From: Chitinophagaceae bacterium
GTDB lineage: Bacteria > Bacteroidota > Bacteroidia > Chitinophagales > Chitinophagaceae
Length of the DNA stretch: 64,000 nt
Reading direction: 5' to 3'
NCBI GenBank assembly: GCA_016719165.1
Contig: JADKAJ010000001.1
Span: forward strand, 682,001 to 746,000
Each line of letters starts with the position of its first letter. Position 1 is the first letter of the stretch. Positions 51,200 to 60,395 of this stretch are shown here, in pieces. Below the pieces are notes generated by a model. The model had not been told where the DNA came from. It saw only the letters and a program-made list of their open reading frames with translations, and did not search any database. The position numbers and the translations under genes were made by a program.

Positions 51200-54100
51200 A
51201 TGAAAAGAATTTTTATTTCTTGTACAGCCATTTTTCTGTTTTTTATATCCGTTATTAACAAGGCTTCAGCTCAATGCACGGAGAATTTTGATGCTGTGAC
51301 GGCACCAGCTTTACCTGCAGGGTGGAGTGCAGTAACGTTGACAGATTGCGGCAGCTCAAATCCATGGGTTACATCCACAACAACTCCCGATAATGGGATC
51401 AATACTGCATTTGTCAATGCACCCGGCTGTGTATCCGACGAAGTACTTGTTTCAAGATATTTATCTATTACCAGTGCCGCTGCACAGTTAACGTTTAGAA
51501 GAAAACATGAATTGGAACTGAATTATGATGGATTGGTACTGGAGATATCAATTGATGGGGGAAGTTTTGTGGATATCCTTGCTGCGGGGGGGGGCTTTAC
51601 TGCCGGTGGTTATCCTGCTACATCACTTTGGTTCGGTAGTAATCCAATTGGAGGAAGAAGGGCATGGACCGGATCTACATCCGGTGCTTTTGTAACTACC
51701 ACTGTAACGCTGCCGGCTTCTGCAAATGGGAAAATCATTGCTTTAAGATGGCGCCGGGGTACTGATCACATTGTATCAGCTACAGGAGTTTTTATTGATA
51801 ATATTACGATCACTGGTTGTTCAACACCTGTACTTTCCTGTACTCAGAATTTTGATGGGGTCACTGCTCCCGCTTTACCTGCAGCCTGGACTGCCGCTAC
51901 TGCATTGGATTGTGTTAACTCAAATCCTTGGGTAACGGCTAGCTCAACACCAGACAGTCCGCCTAATTCTGTTTTTGTTAATGATCCTGATTGTGTTTCA
52001 GATGAATACCTGTATTCAAGATTATTCCAGATAGTTTCTGCATCTGCCCAAATTACATTCAGGAGGAATCATGACCTTGAACTGAATTATGATGGCATGG
52101 TGCTTGAAATTTCCATTGGAGGAATGCCCTTCACAGATATTTTGCTTGCCGGGGGTTCATTTGTAGTTGGAGGTTATAATGCTGCAATAAGTAACTGCTG
52201 CGGTAATCCGCTAAGCAACCGTTCAGCGTGGACAGGAAGTTCAGGCGGATGGGTAACAACAACCATAAACCTGCCTGTATCTGCAAATAATAAATCCGTT
52301 GTATTGAGGTGGCGCCGGGGTACTGATAATAGTGTGACGGGTACGGGGGCATACATAGATGGCCTTTCCATTACTGGTGCTGTATGTTTTACACCTTGTG
52401 CCAATACGATTATATTGTCTCCTAATGGAGGAAGTATATGCAGCAGCAATCAAATTGTTTTAACGGCATCCGGGGCTAATGGAAATTATGAATGGTATAA
52501 AAACGATGTTAAAATTAACGATGCATTTGGTGATACTTATACCGCCATAACGGGTGGTATATATTATGTACGATCAATGATAAGTGGATGTTTGGTAACT
52601 TCTAATGTGGCAGTTTTAGAACCTGGCACCATAGTTCCCGGTATTACGGGTACAGGAGTTTATTGCCTGGGTTCTTCCGTAAGTATTGGAATGGCGGTTT
52701 CACAAACTGACCAGGAATATACCTGGAAAAGAAATGGAATAGCTGTCAATGGCCCTGTAAGTGGTACCGGGGGATCCATGAGTTTTAATTTTACAATGGA
52801 TGCCGGCAGGGCTGGAAAATATGTTGTAGAAACAACAAAGCCAGGTTGTATAGCAGCTGTTTCGGACACTGTCTATATAGGATCACCGGATATAACCGGC
52901 CTCTCTACTGTTACGGTTTGCTCAGACCAGGCAATAATTAAATGGAACCGGGTGATCCCGCAATTTATTTCACAAACTTATGAGTATGAGATTACTCAGT
53001 CTTCTTCGCCAACAGGTAATAGCAATTACACTGCAGATAGTGTCAGGTCGGTTACATCATTGATTCCCTCAACACAGTATTATTTTCATATTCGTTCTAC
53101 TTGTGATCTTTCAGGATTTGGAAACTGGACCAGTATTTCATTTACTACTTCTCCCTCTACTAGTTTAACATTAAGTCCCACTACAGGCAGTTTTTGTAAC
53201 AATCCTTCTCCAATTACAATCACGGCTTCCGGTGGTGGTGCAAGCTATTCATGGTTTAAAGATGGTTCATTTATTTTTGGAGAAAGCGGTTCTTCAATTA
53301 ATGCTACTTCCGGTGGGGTGTATACTGCCACATCAACTATTGGGGGCTGTACGCTTTCATCAAATGAAGCAATTCTTGAATCTGGTTCTGTTCCACCCAA
53401 TCTTGGTGGTACAGGTATTTATTGTTTGGGAGAGTCCGTGAATGTAGGAATACCGGTAACAGAATTAGGACAGGATTATACCTGGCGGCAAAATGGTCTT
53501 GCTGTGTATGGCCCAATTGGCGGTAATGGTGGAAACCAAAGCCTCCAATTTAATATGGTAGAGAATCGGGCAGGAGTATACTACGTAGAGTCAACAAGAC
53601 CAGGTTGTGGTGTTGTATATTCTGGTACTGTGTATGTAGGGTTTGCTCAAATAAATAATTTGGTGACAACTGCTATTTGTGCCAACCAGGTAACATTTAA
53701 ATGGAGCAGGGTGGCCCCGGTCAGTATTTCCCAAACTTATGAGTATGAGGTTACACAGTCATCGTTCCCATCCGGTAACGGAACCTTGACTTCGGACAGT
53801 AGCATTTCGGTTACATCATTGAACCCTTCTTCACTTTATTATATCCATGTTCGTGCTGCCTGCAATTTTGGTTCTTCGTTTGGAGACTGGACCACTATTT
53901 CTTTCACCACTTCTTCCAGTAATTTTAGTTTAAGTCCAACTTCCGGAAATGTATGTAATAATACTTTGCTGTTAACAGCATCCGGTAATGCAACTATTTA
54001 TGAATGGTACAGGGACAATAACTTAATAGACGGTGCAACAGGCGCAACATATAATGCAAGCACAGCCGGTACTTATAGAGCAGAAACAATCTTTAACGGC

Positions 54101-54925
54101 TGCAGGAATGTTTCTAATAATGCCGTAATCTCGGAAACTACAATAGTTGATCCAATTGTTGATTTAGGTACAAATGGGGTAACCAGTAGAGTGTATTGTT
54201 CTGGTGCTTTAGTTGATATTAGGATTACTAATTCTGAACTTTCGCAGCAATATTCCTTGTATCGAAATGGCTCATTTTATTCCGGACCGATTGGTGGGAA
54301 TGGGGGCAACCAAAGCCTGGTAATTGCTATGTCCCCATCGCAGGATGCCACCTGGACTGTAAGAACTTCAAAAGCAGGATGTGGTGATGAAACATCTAAT
54401 GCAGTTTTTGTTGATGAGGCGAGGGTTACAGGTCTGAATACAACGGCAATCTGTTCAAACCAGGTTAGTTTTGAATGGAACAGCATTGTAACGGGAGAAA
54501 ATTATCAGTATGTAGTTAATCAAAGCATAACTCCACCTTCAAATCCTGTCAATCCTGGCACCACCTCTTCAACCTCGGCCACTGTTTCATCCTTATTGCC
54601 TTCAACCGCTTATTATATCCATATGCGGGCTGCCAGCGGACCTGACTACACTTCATTTTGTTCTACGTGGACTACCATTTCATTTTCCACCCTTGCAAGT
54701 AATGCAATTTTGGTATGGACAGGTGCTTTTGATAATTCGTGGACGAACCCCTCTAACTGGGCATGCGGACAGGTACCGGGGCCAACATCAGAAGTGGTTA
54801 TCAACGGAGGGTTGCCAAACTATCCTTTTATAACATCGAATGCCACTATAAAAAAACTTTCCGTTAATCCTGGTGCTTCTGTTACTGTAGAGCCAGGTGT
54901 AACATTAACTATAACCAGTCAATAA
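51200..54925 (+). CDS. Large modular secreted protein, A-A-B-B-B-C architecture
   Basis: A 1241-residue protein from the ATG at 51200 (a TTG nine codons earlier is less likely). Signal peptide 1-25. Two copies of a ~188-residue jelly-roll-like module A at 26-213 and 214-399 (CTENFDAVTAPALPAGW, CVSDE, LRWRRGTD). Three copies of a ~255-residue unit B at 400-655, 656-908 and 909-1169, each with two Ig-like parts (YEWYKND; DYTWRQNG) and an FN3-like part (YYIHVRAAC...SISFTT). A short module C at 1170-1241 (VWTGAFDNSWTNPSNWACG). It ends in TLTITSQ without a recognisable T9SS sorting domain. Probably an adhesin or matrix protein. A G9 run lies at 51586-51594. Confidence 0.85.
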   Translation: MKRIFISCTAIFLFFISVINKASAQCTENFDAVTAPALPAGWSAVTLTDCGSSNPWVTSTTTPDNGINTAFVNAPGCVSDEVLVSRYLSITSAAAQLTFRRKHELELNYDGLVLEISIDGGSFVDILAAGGGFTAGGYPATSLWFGSNPIGGRRAWTGSTSGAFVTTTVTLPASANGKIIALRWRRGTDHIVSATGVFIDNITITGCSTPVLSCTQNFDGVTAPALPAAWTAATALDCVNSNPWVTASSTPDSPPNSVFVNDPDCVSDEYLYSRLFQIVSASAQITFRRNHDLELNYDGMVLEISIGGMPFTDILLAGGSFVVGGYNAAISNCCGNPLSNRSAWTGSSGGWVTTTINLPVSANNKSVVLRWRRGTDNSVTGTGAYIDGLSITGAVCFTPCANTIILSPNGGSICSSNQIVLTASGANGNYEWYKNDVKINDAFGDTYTAITGGIYYVRSMISGCLVTSNVAVLEPGTIVPGITGTGVYCLGSSVSIGMAVSQTDQEYTWKRNGIAVNGPVSGTGGSMSFNFTMDAGRAGKYVVETTKPGCIAAVSDTVYIGSPDITGLSTVTVCSDQAIIKWNRVIPQFISQTYEYEITQSSSPTGNSNYTADSVRSVTSLIPSTQYYFHIRSTCDLSGFGNWTSISFTTSPSTSLTLSPTTGSFCNNPSPITITASGGGASYSWFKDGSFIFGESGSSINATSGGVYTATSTIGGCTLSSNEAILESGSVPPNLGGTGIYCLGESVNVGIPVTELGQDYTWRQNGLAVYGPIGGNGGNQSLQFNMVENRAGVYYVESTRPGCGVVYSGTVYVGFAQINNLVTTAICANQVTFKWSRVAPVSISQTYEYEVTQSSFPSGNGTLTSDSSISVTSLNPSSLYYIHVRAACNFGSSFGDWTTISFTTSSSNFSLSPTSGNVCNNTLLLTASGNATIYEWYRDNNLIDGATGATYNASTAGTYRAETIFNGCRNVSNNAVISETTIVDPIVDLGTNGVTSRVYCSGALVDIRITNSELSQQYSLYRNGSFYSGPIGGNGGNQSLVIAMSPSQDATWTVRTSKAGCGDETSNAVFVDEARVTGLNTTAICSNQVSFEWNSIVTGENYQYVVNQSITPPSNPVNPGTTSSTSATVSSLLPSTAYYIHMRAASGPDYTSFCSTWTTISFSTLASNAILVWTGAFDNSWTNPSNWACGQVPGPTSEVVINGGLPNYPFITSNATIKKLSVNPGASVTVEPGVTLTITSQ

Positions 54926-54956
54926 AAAATAAAACTGATAATAAAACCATCAACAG

Positions 54957-57887
54957 ATGAGAAAATATTTTATTTCACATTCCGCTGTGCTCTTGTTTTT
55001 AATTTCAGTCAGTAACCAGGCAGCAGCTCAGTGCACCGAAAATTTTGATGGTGTAACAGCTCCCGCCTTACCTGCCGGCTGGAGTGCTGTTACGTTGACT
55101 GATTGCACTGGTTCAAATCCATGGGTTACATCGACAACAACACCCAGCAGTGCACCTAATGCTGCATTTGTTACTGCACCTGCCTGTGTTTCTGATGAAG
55201 TATTAGTTTCAAGACAGTATTTAATAACCAGCTCAACTGCCCAATTAACATTTCGGAGAAGGCATGGCTTAGAAGCTAATATGGATGGGTTAGTACTGGA
55301 GATATCTATTAATGGCGGAAGTTTTGAAGATATTTCTTATACGGGGAGCTTTGGAGCCGGTGGTTATAATACAATACTCAACTCAAGCGGCAACCCTCTT
55401 GCAGGAAGAGAGGCATGGAGCGGATCCACTTCAAATGCTTATGTAACAACAACAGTAAATCTGCCGGCATCTGTAATTGGGAAAGTTGTTGTTTTTAGAT
55501 GGCGAAGGGGTACTAATGCAAGTGTATCAGGAACAGGAGTATATATTGATAATATCAGTCTTACTGGTTGTTCAATTTCGGTATGTGCTGAAAACTTTGA
55601 CGGGATCACTGCACCGGCTTTGCCTTCCGGATGGATAGCATTCACTGCAAGGGATTGTACTGGTTCAAATCCATGGGCTACAGTTAATAACTGGTCTCAT
55701 ACAGCTCCAAACGCTGCATATGTATCTGCTGCCGATTGTGTTTCGGATGAATACCTGTATTCAAAAGTATTCCAGATAGTTTCAGCAACAGCACAAATAA
55801 ATTTTAGAAGAAGTTTTAGTCTTGAATCTAATTTTGATGGTTTGGTATTGGAGATATCTATTGGCGGGGCTCCTTTTGTTGATATTCAGGCAGCAGGAGG
55901 CCTCTTTATTACTGGAGGATATAATGGCGTTATAAGTAATTGTTGTGGTAATCCCTTAGGGGGCCGTTCTGCCTGGACCGGGAATGTACTTACATGGACT
56001 CTAACAACAATTAATCTTCCCGCCTCAGCTAATGGAAAAACGGTTATCCTGAGATGGAGAAGGGGAACTGATAGTTCCACCCCCAGCGCAGGTGCACATA
56101 TTGATGGACTTTCAATTACAGGTTCATTGTGTAGCCCCGTATGCGCCACCCGTATCACATTGACACCTGCGGGTGGAAATTTATGCAGTACTAATCCAAT
56201 TGTTTTGACGGCTTCTGTAGCTGGGGCATCATATGAATGGTACCGTAATGATGTTAAGATTGATGATGTATCCGGGAATACATATTCAGCAATAAGCAGT
56301 GGTATTTATTATGCAAAAGCAGTTATCGGGGGATGTTTAGTTACATCTAATGTATCAGTTTTAGACGCTGGCACCGAAACTCCGGCGCTTAACGGTGGCG
56401 GCGTTTATTGTCCGGGTTCTTCTGTAAGTCTTACTGTGCCGGAATCGAAAAGCACACAGGATTATACCTGGAAAAAAAATGGAGTAGTAGTTTACGGCCC
56501 TGTAACTGGCAATGACGGGCCATTAAGCTATAATTTTAATATGGATGCAGGAATGGTGGGTGATTATTCTGTAGAAACATATAAACCGGGATGTGTTGGA
56601 GTCGTTTCAAATATTGCTTATGTGAGATTATCGGAACAGGTAACGGGACTTACTACAGAACAGGTTTGCCCAAATCAGGCAATTATTAAATGGAATAAGG
56701 TGATTCCGAATCCTTTTCCTGAACGATATGAATATCATCTTTCAGAGTCAAGTACCCCACCTTCCTCAGGTTCACAGGTTTTTGATAGTGTTATAACTCT
56801 ACCTGTCAATCCTTCAACACTGTATTATTTTTATGTACGTTCTTATTGTGAAGGTTCAACAGGAACATGGAGCAGTATTTCATTTACAACTCCTGTACAA
56901 AGTACTCTAACTCTGAGTCCTGCAAATGCAACAATTTGTAATGGTAGCCCGGTAACCTTAACAGCGTCTGGTGGTGGAAGCAGTTATGCTTTGTACTGGA
57001 ATGGCAGCATTCAGTATGGTTCAAATAGCCCCACTTTCACTATTAGTACATCCGGTACTTATACAGTGACATCTGAGGTAAATGGTTGTACTTTAACTTC
57101 AAATTCTTCAGTAATTAATACTGCCACATTGTTTGCAACAACTCTTTCCGGATCAGGGGTTTATTGTGCCGGCGAGTTGGTTGATTTGAGAACGACTACA
57201 CAACCATCACAACAGTACTCCTGGTATAGCAGCTCAGGGTCTCTTGTATATGGCCCTGTTGGTGGAGGAAATGGGGGTAACCAAAGTTATGTGCTAACGA
57301 TGTCTGCCGGCGCTGAAGGCAGTTATTATGTCAAAACGACATCATCAGGTTGTGAGCGTCAATCAAACTCTGTTATTATTTACGAAGCAGCTATAAAAAA
57401 TCTTATTGCAACAAAGATTTGTTCGAACCAGGCCAGTTTTAGCTGGGATTTTATTCCAACGGATTTTCAATATGTCGTTGATCAAAATAGCTCACCTCCT
57501 GTTAATCCCTCAAATCCGATATTTACGAATAATACTGATATTACTGTTAATTTGCTATTACCTGCAACAACATATTATATCCATGTAAGGGCAAGGGCCA
57601 ATAATTCTGCAAATACCGACTATTGCTCTAACTGGACGACATTGTCTTTTACTACTGAACCAGAAAATGCTGCAGAATGGACTGGTGAATTGAGCACAAA
57701 CTGGTTTGATGGCGGGAATTGGAAATGCGGAACTGTTCCAGGGCCAGGTTTCGAAGTTGTTGTAAACGCCGGCAAACCCAATTATCCGGTTATCACATCT
57801 AATACTACAATAAAGAAACTTACAGTTAATTCCGGGGCATCAGTAAACGTTTCAACCGGAGTAACGCTGACTATAACAAGCCAGTAA
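54957..57887 (+). CDS. Large modular secreted protein, A-A-B-B-C architecture (paralogue)
   Basis: A 976-residue paralogue of the preceding protein, starting 31 bases after its stop. Signal peptide 1-25; module A at 26-209 and 210-395; unit B at 396-650 and 651-905; module C at 906-976, again ending in TLTITSQ. Compared with its neighbour it has one B unit less (265 residues shorter). Identity is highest in module A. The stop is followed at once by the convergent tRNA-Gly. No protease, lectin or sorting motif beyond the modules is recognised; surface binding is inferred. Confidence 0.85.
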   Translation: MRKYFISHSAVLLFLISVSNQAAAQCTENFDGVTAPALPAGWSAVTLTDCTGSNPWVTSTTTPSSAPNAAFVTAPACVSDEVLVSRQYLITSSTAQLTFRRRHGLEANMDGLVLEISINGGSFEDISYTGSFGAGGYNTILNSSGNPLAGREAWSGSTSNAYVTTTVNLPASVIGKVVVFRWRRGTNASVSGTGVYIDNISLTGCSISVCAENFDGITAPALPSGWIAFTARDCTGSNPWATVNNWSHTAPNAAYVSAADCVSDEYLYSKVFQIVSATAQINFRRSFSLESNFDGLVLEISIGGAPFVDIQAAGGLFITGGYNGVISNCCGNPLGGRSAWTGNVLTWTLTTINLPASANGKTVILRWRRGTDSSTPSAGAHIDGLSITGSLCSPVCATRITLTPAGGNLCSTNPIVLTASVAGASYEWYRNDVKIDDVSGNTYSAISSGIYYAKAVIGGCLVTSNVSVLDAGTETPALNGGGVYCPGSSVSLTVPESKSTQDYTWKKNGVVVYGPVTGNDGPLSYNFNMDAGMVGDYSVETYKPGCVGVVSNIAYVRLSEQVTGLTTEQVCPNQAIIKWNKVIPNPFPERYEYHLSESSTPPSSGSQVFDSVITLPVNPSTLYYFYVRSYCEGSTGTWSSISFTTPVQSTLTLSPANATICNGSPVTLTASGGGSSYALYWNGSIQYGSNSPTFTISTSGTYTVTSEVNGCTLTSNSSVINTATLFATTLSGSGVYCAGELVDLRTTTQPSQQYSWYSSSGSLVYGPVGGGNGGNQSYVLTMSAGAEGSYYVKTTSSGCERQSNSVIIYEAAIKNLIATKICSNQASFSWDFIPTDFQYVVDQNSSPPVNPSNPIFTNNTDITVNLLLPATTYYIHVRARANNSANTDYCSNWTTLSFTTEPENAAEWTGELSTNWFDGGNWKCGTVPGPGFEVVVNAGKPNYPVITSNTTIKKLTVNSGASVNVSTGVTLTITSQ

Positions 57888-57895
57888 AAGAAAAG

Positions 57896-57968
57896 AGCGG
57901 AATACGGGACTCGAACCCGCTACCTACAGCTTGGGAAGCTGTCGCTCTACCAGGTGAGCTACTTCCGC
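57896..57968 (-). tRNA. tRNA-Gly (anticodon CCC)
   Basis: A 73-base cloverleaf: acceptor GCGGAAG/ATTCCGC with a G-A mismatch at the last pair, D arm AGCTCACCTGGTAGAGCG, anticodon stem ACAGC/GCTGT with loop TTCCCAA (CCC), T arm GCGGG-TTCGAGT-CCCGT. No CCA is encoded. The 5' end lies only 2 bases behind the stop codon of the upstream protein gene, so the tRNA is probably cut out of that gene's transcript. Confidence 0.95.
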
Positions 57969-57970
57969 TT

Positions 57971-58495
57971 TTATAGGTTGGCAACAGGAATTGAAAATGT
58001 AATCCTGTTGGCCAGCCAGCTATCCTTTACCGGGATGATCCATTTATTTTCCAGTTCAGCTTTTGTCTGTACCAGGTTGTTGAAGTATAAAGTATCATTA
58101 TGGATGAATCCATTCTCCGCAGCATATTGTAATTGTGAAAGAGGCAATAACTGCAATTTGTCTTTCACTACAAAAGCCAGTGTTGTACGGTCAAACATAT
58201 TAACACCAAACCGTTGTTCGATCTCTTTTATTAACCGTACAGAGCTATCTGTGCTGCACCCGCTGACACCGGTAGCTGTTTCATCGGCCATCAGGATAAT
58301 GAACTGCCCAAAAAAAAGATAAGCAGCCCCTTTTACCGGGGCACCGTGGCTCTGCCATTTTCCGGTAAAGTCTTTCAGAACTTCTTCGATCTCCAGCGCT
58401 TCACCAAGCGAAAACAGGCGATTACTTTGATAAACCCACACTTTTGAGTCAGGGTGAAAATTACCCTCCAGCAGGTATTTGTAGTCAAGATTCAT
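57971..58495 (-). CDS. Conserved protein of unknown function
   Basis: A 174-residue soluble protein, no signal peptide. It has a compact alpha/beta look: KYLLEGNFHPDSKVWVYQSNRLFSLGEALEIEEVLKDFTGKWQSHGAPVKGAAYLFFGQFIILMADE and a second half with FDRTTLAFVVKDKLQLLPL. Bacteroidota homologues are sometimes labelled ABC transporter ATPase, but no Walker motif is present, so that name is unsupported. tRNA-Gly follows 2 bases after its stop. Divergent from the next gene. Confidence 0.8.
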   Translation of the reverse strand: MNLDYKYLLEGNFHPDSKVWVYQSNRLFSLGEALEIEEVLKDFTGKWQSHGAPVKGAAYLFFGQFIILMADETATGVSGCSTDSSVRLIKEIEQRFGVNMFDRTTLAFVVKDKLQLLPLSQLQYAAENGFIHNDTLYFNNLVQTKAELENKWIIPVKDSWLANRITFSIPVANL

Positions 58496-58526
58496 GCTGC
58501 TAAATTACAACCAATTTATAATCCTG

Positions 58527-58931
58527 ATGGAACAAACAAATAAAAATGACAAACTGCTGGCGCACTGGACCTATGCCCGGGACGAATGGAACAGGTTTTT
58601 GAAATGGAGTTTTTTCAAAAAAGGATTTATTTTTTACCTGTTCCATCTGCTAAACCCATTTAAACAAAAGGGTAGTGCTGAAGTAAAAATTTCATCCCGT
58701 TGTATCTCTATAAATGAAAACCGGAGCGAAGTAAACTTTCCGGATCAGTATTTTGCCGATGTCGATATTTATGAGGCAGGCAATTTAAATATACTGGAGA
58801 TTCTGTATAAAAACGGGCACCATCGGCGTAAAATAAGTATTCCCATTCCCAAAGGGAAATTAAAGGAAGCCATCGAAGTGCAAATGAGACTCACCCGGCA
58901 GTACACCAAAGCTATTATTGCAGACCGGTGA
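58527..58931 (+). CDS. Protein of unknown function
   Basis: A 134-residue protein starting MEQTNKNDKLLAHWTYARDEWNRFLKWSFFKKG; an ATG 11 codons earlier would overlap the divergent gene. A short hydrophobic/aromatic stretch (FIFYLFHLLNPF) near residue 35 is followed by a small beta domain (VKISSRCISINENRSEVNF, LNILEILYKNG) and a helix. No family recognised. It may be membrane associated. Confidence 0.7.
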   Translation: MEQTNKNDKLLAHWTYARDEWNRFLKWSFFKKGFIFYLFHLLNPFKQKGSAEVKISSRCISINENRSEVNFPDQYFADVDIYEAGNLNILEILYKNGHHRRKISIPIPKGKLKEAIEVQMRLTRQYTKAIIADR

Positions 58932-58974
58932 TCACCCGATTAAGTATAATGCCAGGTAAGAACGATGCTATCGT

Positions 58975-59754
58975 TTATTCCATTGATTGTGCAATCAGCT
59001 CAGCTATATCAAGAACCTGAACGGTCTCTTCTTTATCAGCAAGCTTTACGCCATCTGTCATCATTGTATTACAGAAAGGGCAGGCAGCGGCAATCACATT
59101 GGCCCCGGTGGCTATGGCTTCCTTACTGCGGTCAATGTTGACCCGGCTGGTTCCTTTTTCTTCTTCTTTGAACATCTGTGCACCACCGGCGCCACAACAT
59201 AATCCATTGCTGCGGCAGCGTTTCATTTCCACCAGTTCTGCATCCAGAGCTTCCAGTACTTTTCTTGGTGCTTCGTAAATATTATTGGAGCGGCCGAGAT
59301 AGCAACTATCGTGGTAGGTGATTTTTTTGCCTTTGAAAATGCCACCTTCCTTCATTTTTATTTTTCCCTCATCAATCAAACTTTGCAAAAAGGTGGTATG
59401 ATGAATGACTTCGTAAGTACCGCCTAATACAGGGTATTCGTTCTTCAGTGTATTGAAGCAATGGGGACAGGCAGTCACTATTTTTTTGATACCGTAATTA
59501 TTCAGGATCTGGATATTCTGGTACGCCATCATCTGGAACATGAATTCATTCCCGGCCCTTCGTACAGGATCGCCGGTACACATTTCTTCTTTACCAAGAA
59601 TGGCATAGTTTATACCAACTTTATCAAGAATAGTGACAAAGGCTTTGGTGATCTTCTGTGCCCGCTGGTCGAAACTACCGGCACATCCCACCCAAAATAA
59701 AATTTCCGGATGTTGACCATTTGCAAAAAAATCAGCTGCTGTTTTAATATTCAT
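58975..59754 (-). CDS. CCG-domain (Fe-S)-binding protein, GlpC/LutA/HdrB-like
   Basis: A 259-residue protein with two cysteine-rich CCG domains: WVGCAGSFDQR ... EMCTGDP ... IVTACPHCFNTL, and YHDSCYLGRSN ... GLCCGAGGAQMF ... IAAACPFCNTMM. These bind Fe-S clusters in subunits of glycolate, lactate and glycerol-3-phosphate dehydrogenases and heterodisulfide reductases. No partner subunit lies next to it in this window, so the redox partner is unknown. Confidence 0.88.
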   Translation of the reverse strand: MNIKTAADFFANGQHPEILFWVGCAGSFDQRAQKITKAFVTILDKVGINYAILGKEEMCTGDPVRRAGNEFMFQMMAYQNIQILNNYGIKKIVTACPHCFNTLKNEYPVLGGTYEVIHHTTFLQSLIDEGKIKMKEGGIFKGKKITYHDSCYLGRSNNIYEAPRKVLEALDAELVEMKRCRSNGLCCGAGGAQMFKEEEKGTSRVNIDRSKEAIATGANVIAAACPFCNTMMTDGVKLADKEETVQVLDIAELIAQSME

Positions 59755-59809
59755 GAATTCATATCAATTTTTCGCAGCAATAATACGGAATTAAAATAAA
59801 GCTCAGGCA

Positions 59810-60313
59810 TTAACCCCATGACCAGGAGGCCAGCACAACAGCTGCAAGAATGAATAAAAATGCTATCAGGCCGAGAGTGATCCATCCTAATAATTGACCG
59901 GCTTTTGCTTTCCTGTTGTCACCATCCCGTTTTTTAGCCATTGACCCTGTTACGATCGCAAGGATGGCTGCAACAAGGGAACCCAGTATAACATAAGGAA
60001 CAAAAAGACCGAGAAGCAGCAGGCCAACTGCGATCAAACCAAAAGTAAAAGCAGTCTGTCCCTGTTTTTCGCTGTCTTTTGCCTGTTGCTTCAGTTTATG
60101 TTTGAGTATAATAAAGGATACTTTCTCTTTTATGGTAAGTTTTCTCCCGGCCAATTTCCGGAAGTCTTTCATTTTCATAGAAGCGATCTTTTTGTAGATA
60201 GCTTCAACCGGAATTATTTTATTATTGGAAAGAGGCGCAGTGGCGGCCTGTGCAGGTATGGCGGCAGTAAAAAAGCAACTGAAAATGCTGAGCCAGATAA
60301 GGAAAATTCTCAT
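59810..60313 (-). CDS. DUF4190-like membrane protein with signal peptide
   Basis: A 167-residue protein from MRIFLIWLSIFSCFFTAAIPAQA (signal peptide); 19 further codons upstream are open but unlikely. A basic helical stretch (IASMKMKDFRKLAGRKLTIKEKVSFIILKHKLKQQ) precedes two membrane segments (FGLIAVGLLLLGLFVPYVILGSLVAAILAIV and GWITLGLIAFLFILAAVVLA) separated by GSMAKKRDGDNRKAKAGQ, the DUF4190 arrangement. Function unknown. It is divergent from the ATP-grasp gene. Confidence 0.75.
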   Translation of the reverse strand: MRIFLIWLSIFSCFFTAAIPAQAATAPLSNNKIIPVEAIYKKIASMKMKDFRKLAGRKLTIKEKVSFIILKHKLKQQAKDSEKQGQTAFTFGLIAVGLLLLGLFVPYVILGSLVAAILAIVTGSMAKKRDGDNRKAKAGQLLGWITLGLIAFLFILAAVVLASWSWG

Positions 60314-60354
60314 GACAGTTAGTTTGAGAATAAATGTAAAGCATATTGAATATA

Positions 60355-60386
60355 TTGCCAAATAAGGCACTCAATAGTTATTTTTG
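60355..60386 (+). promoter_or_regulatory. Candidate promoter of the ATP-grasp gene
   Basis: TTG at 60355-60357 and TATTTTTG at 60379-60386 fit the Bacteroidota -33/-7 pair with 21 bases between. The start codon follows 10 bases later, so the leader would be only a few bases long. Confidence 0.42.
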
Positions 60387-60395
60387 CAGCTTTCA

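Noticed and set aside
57971..58495. Annotation as ABC transporter ATPase
   Set aside because: No Walker A, Walker B or signature motif is present; the name used for some homologues looks like a propagated error.
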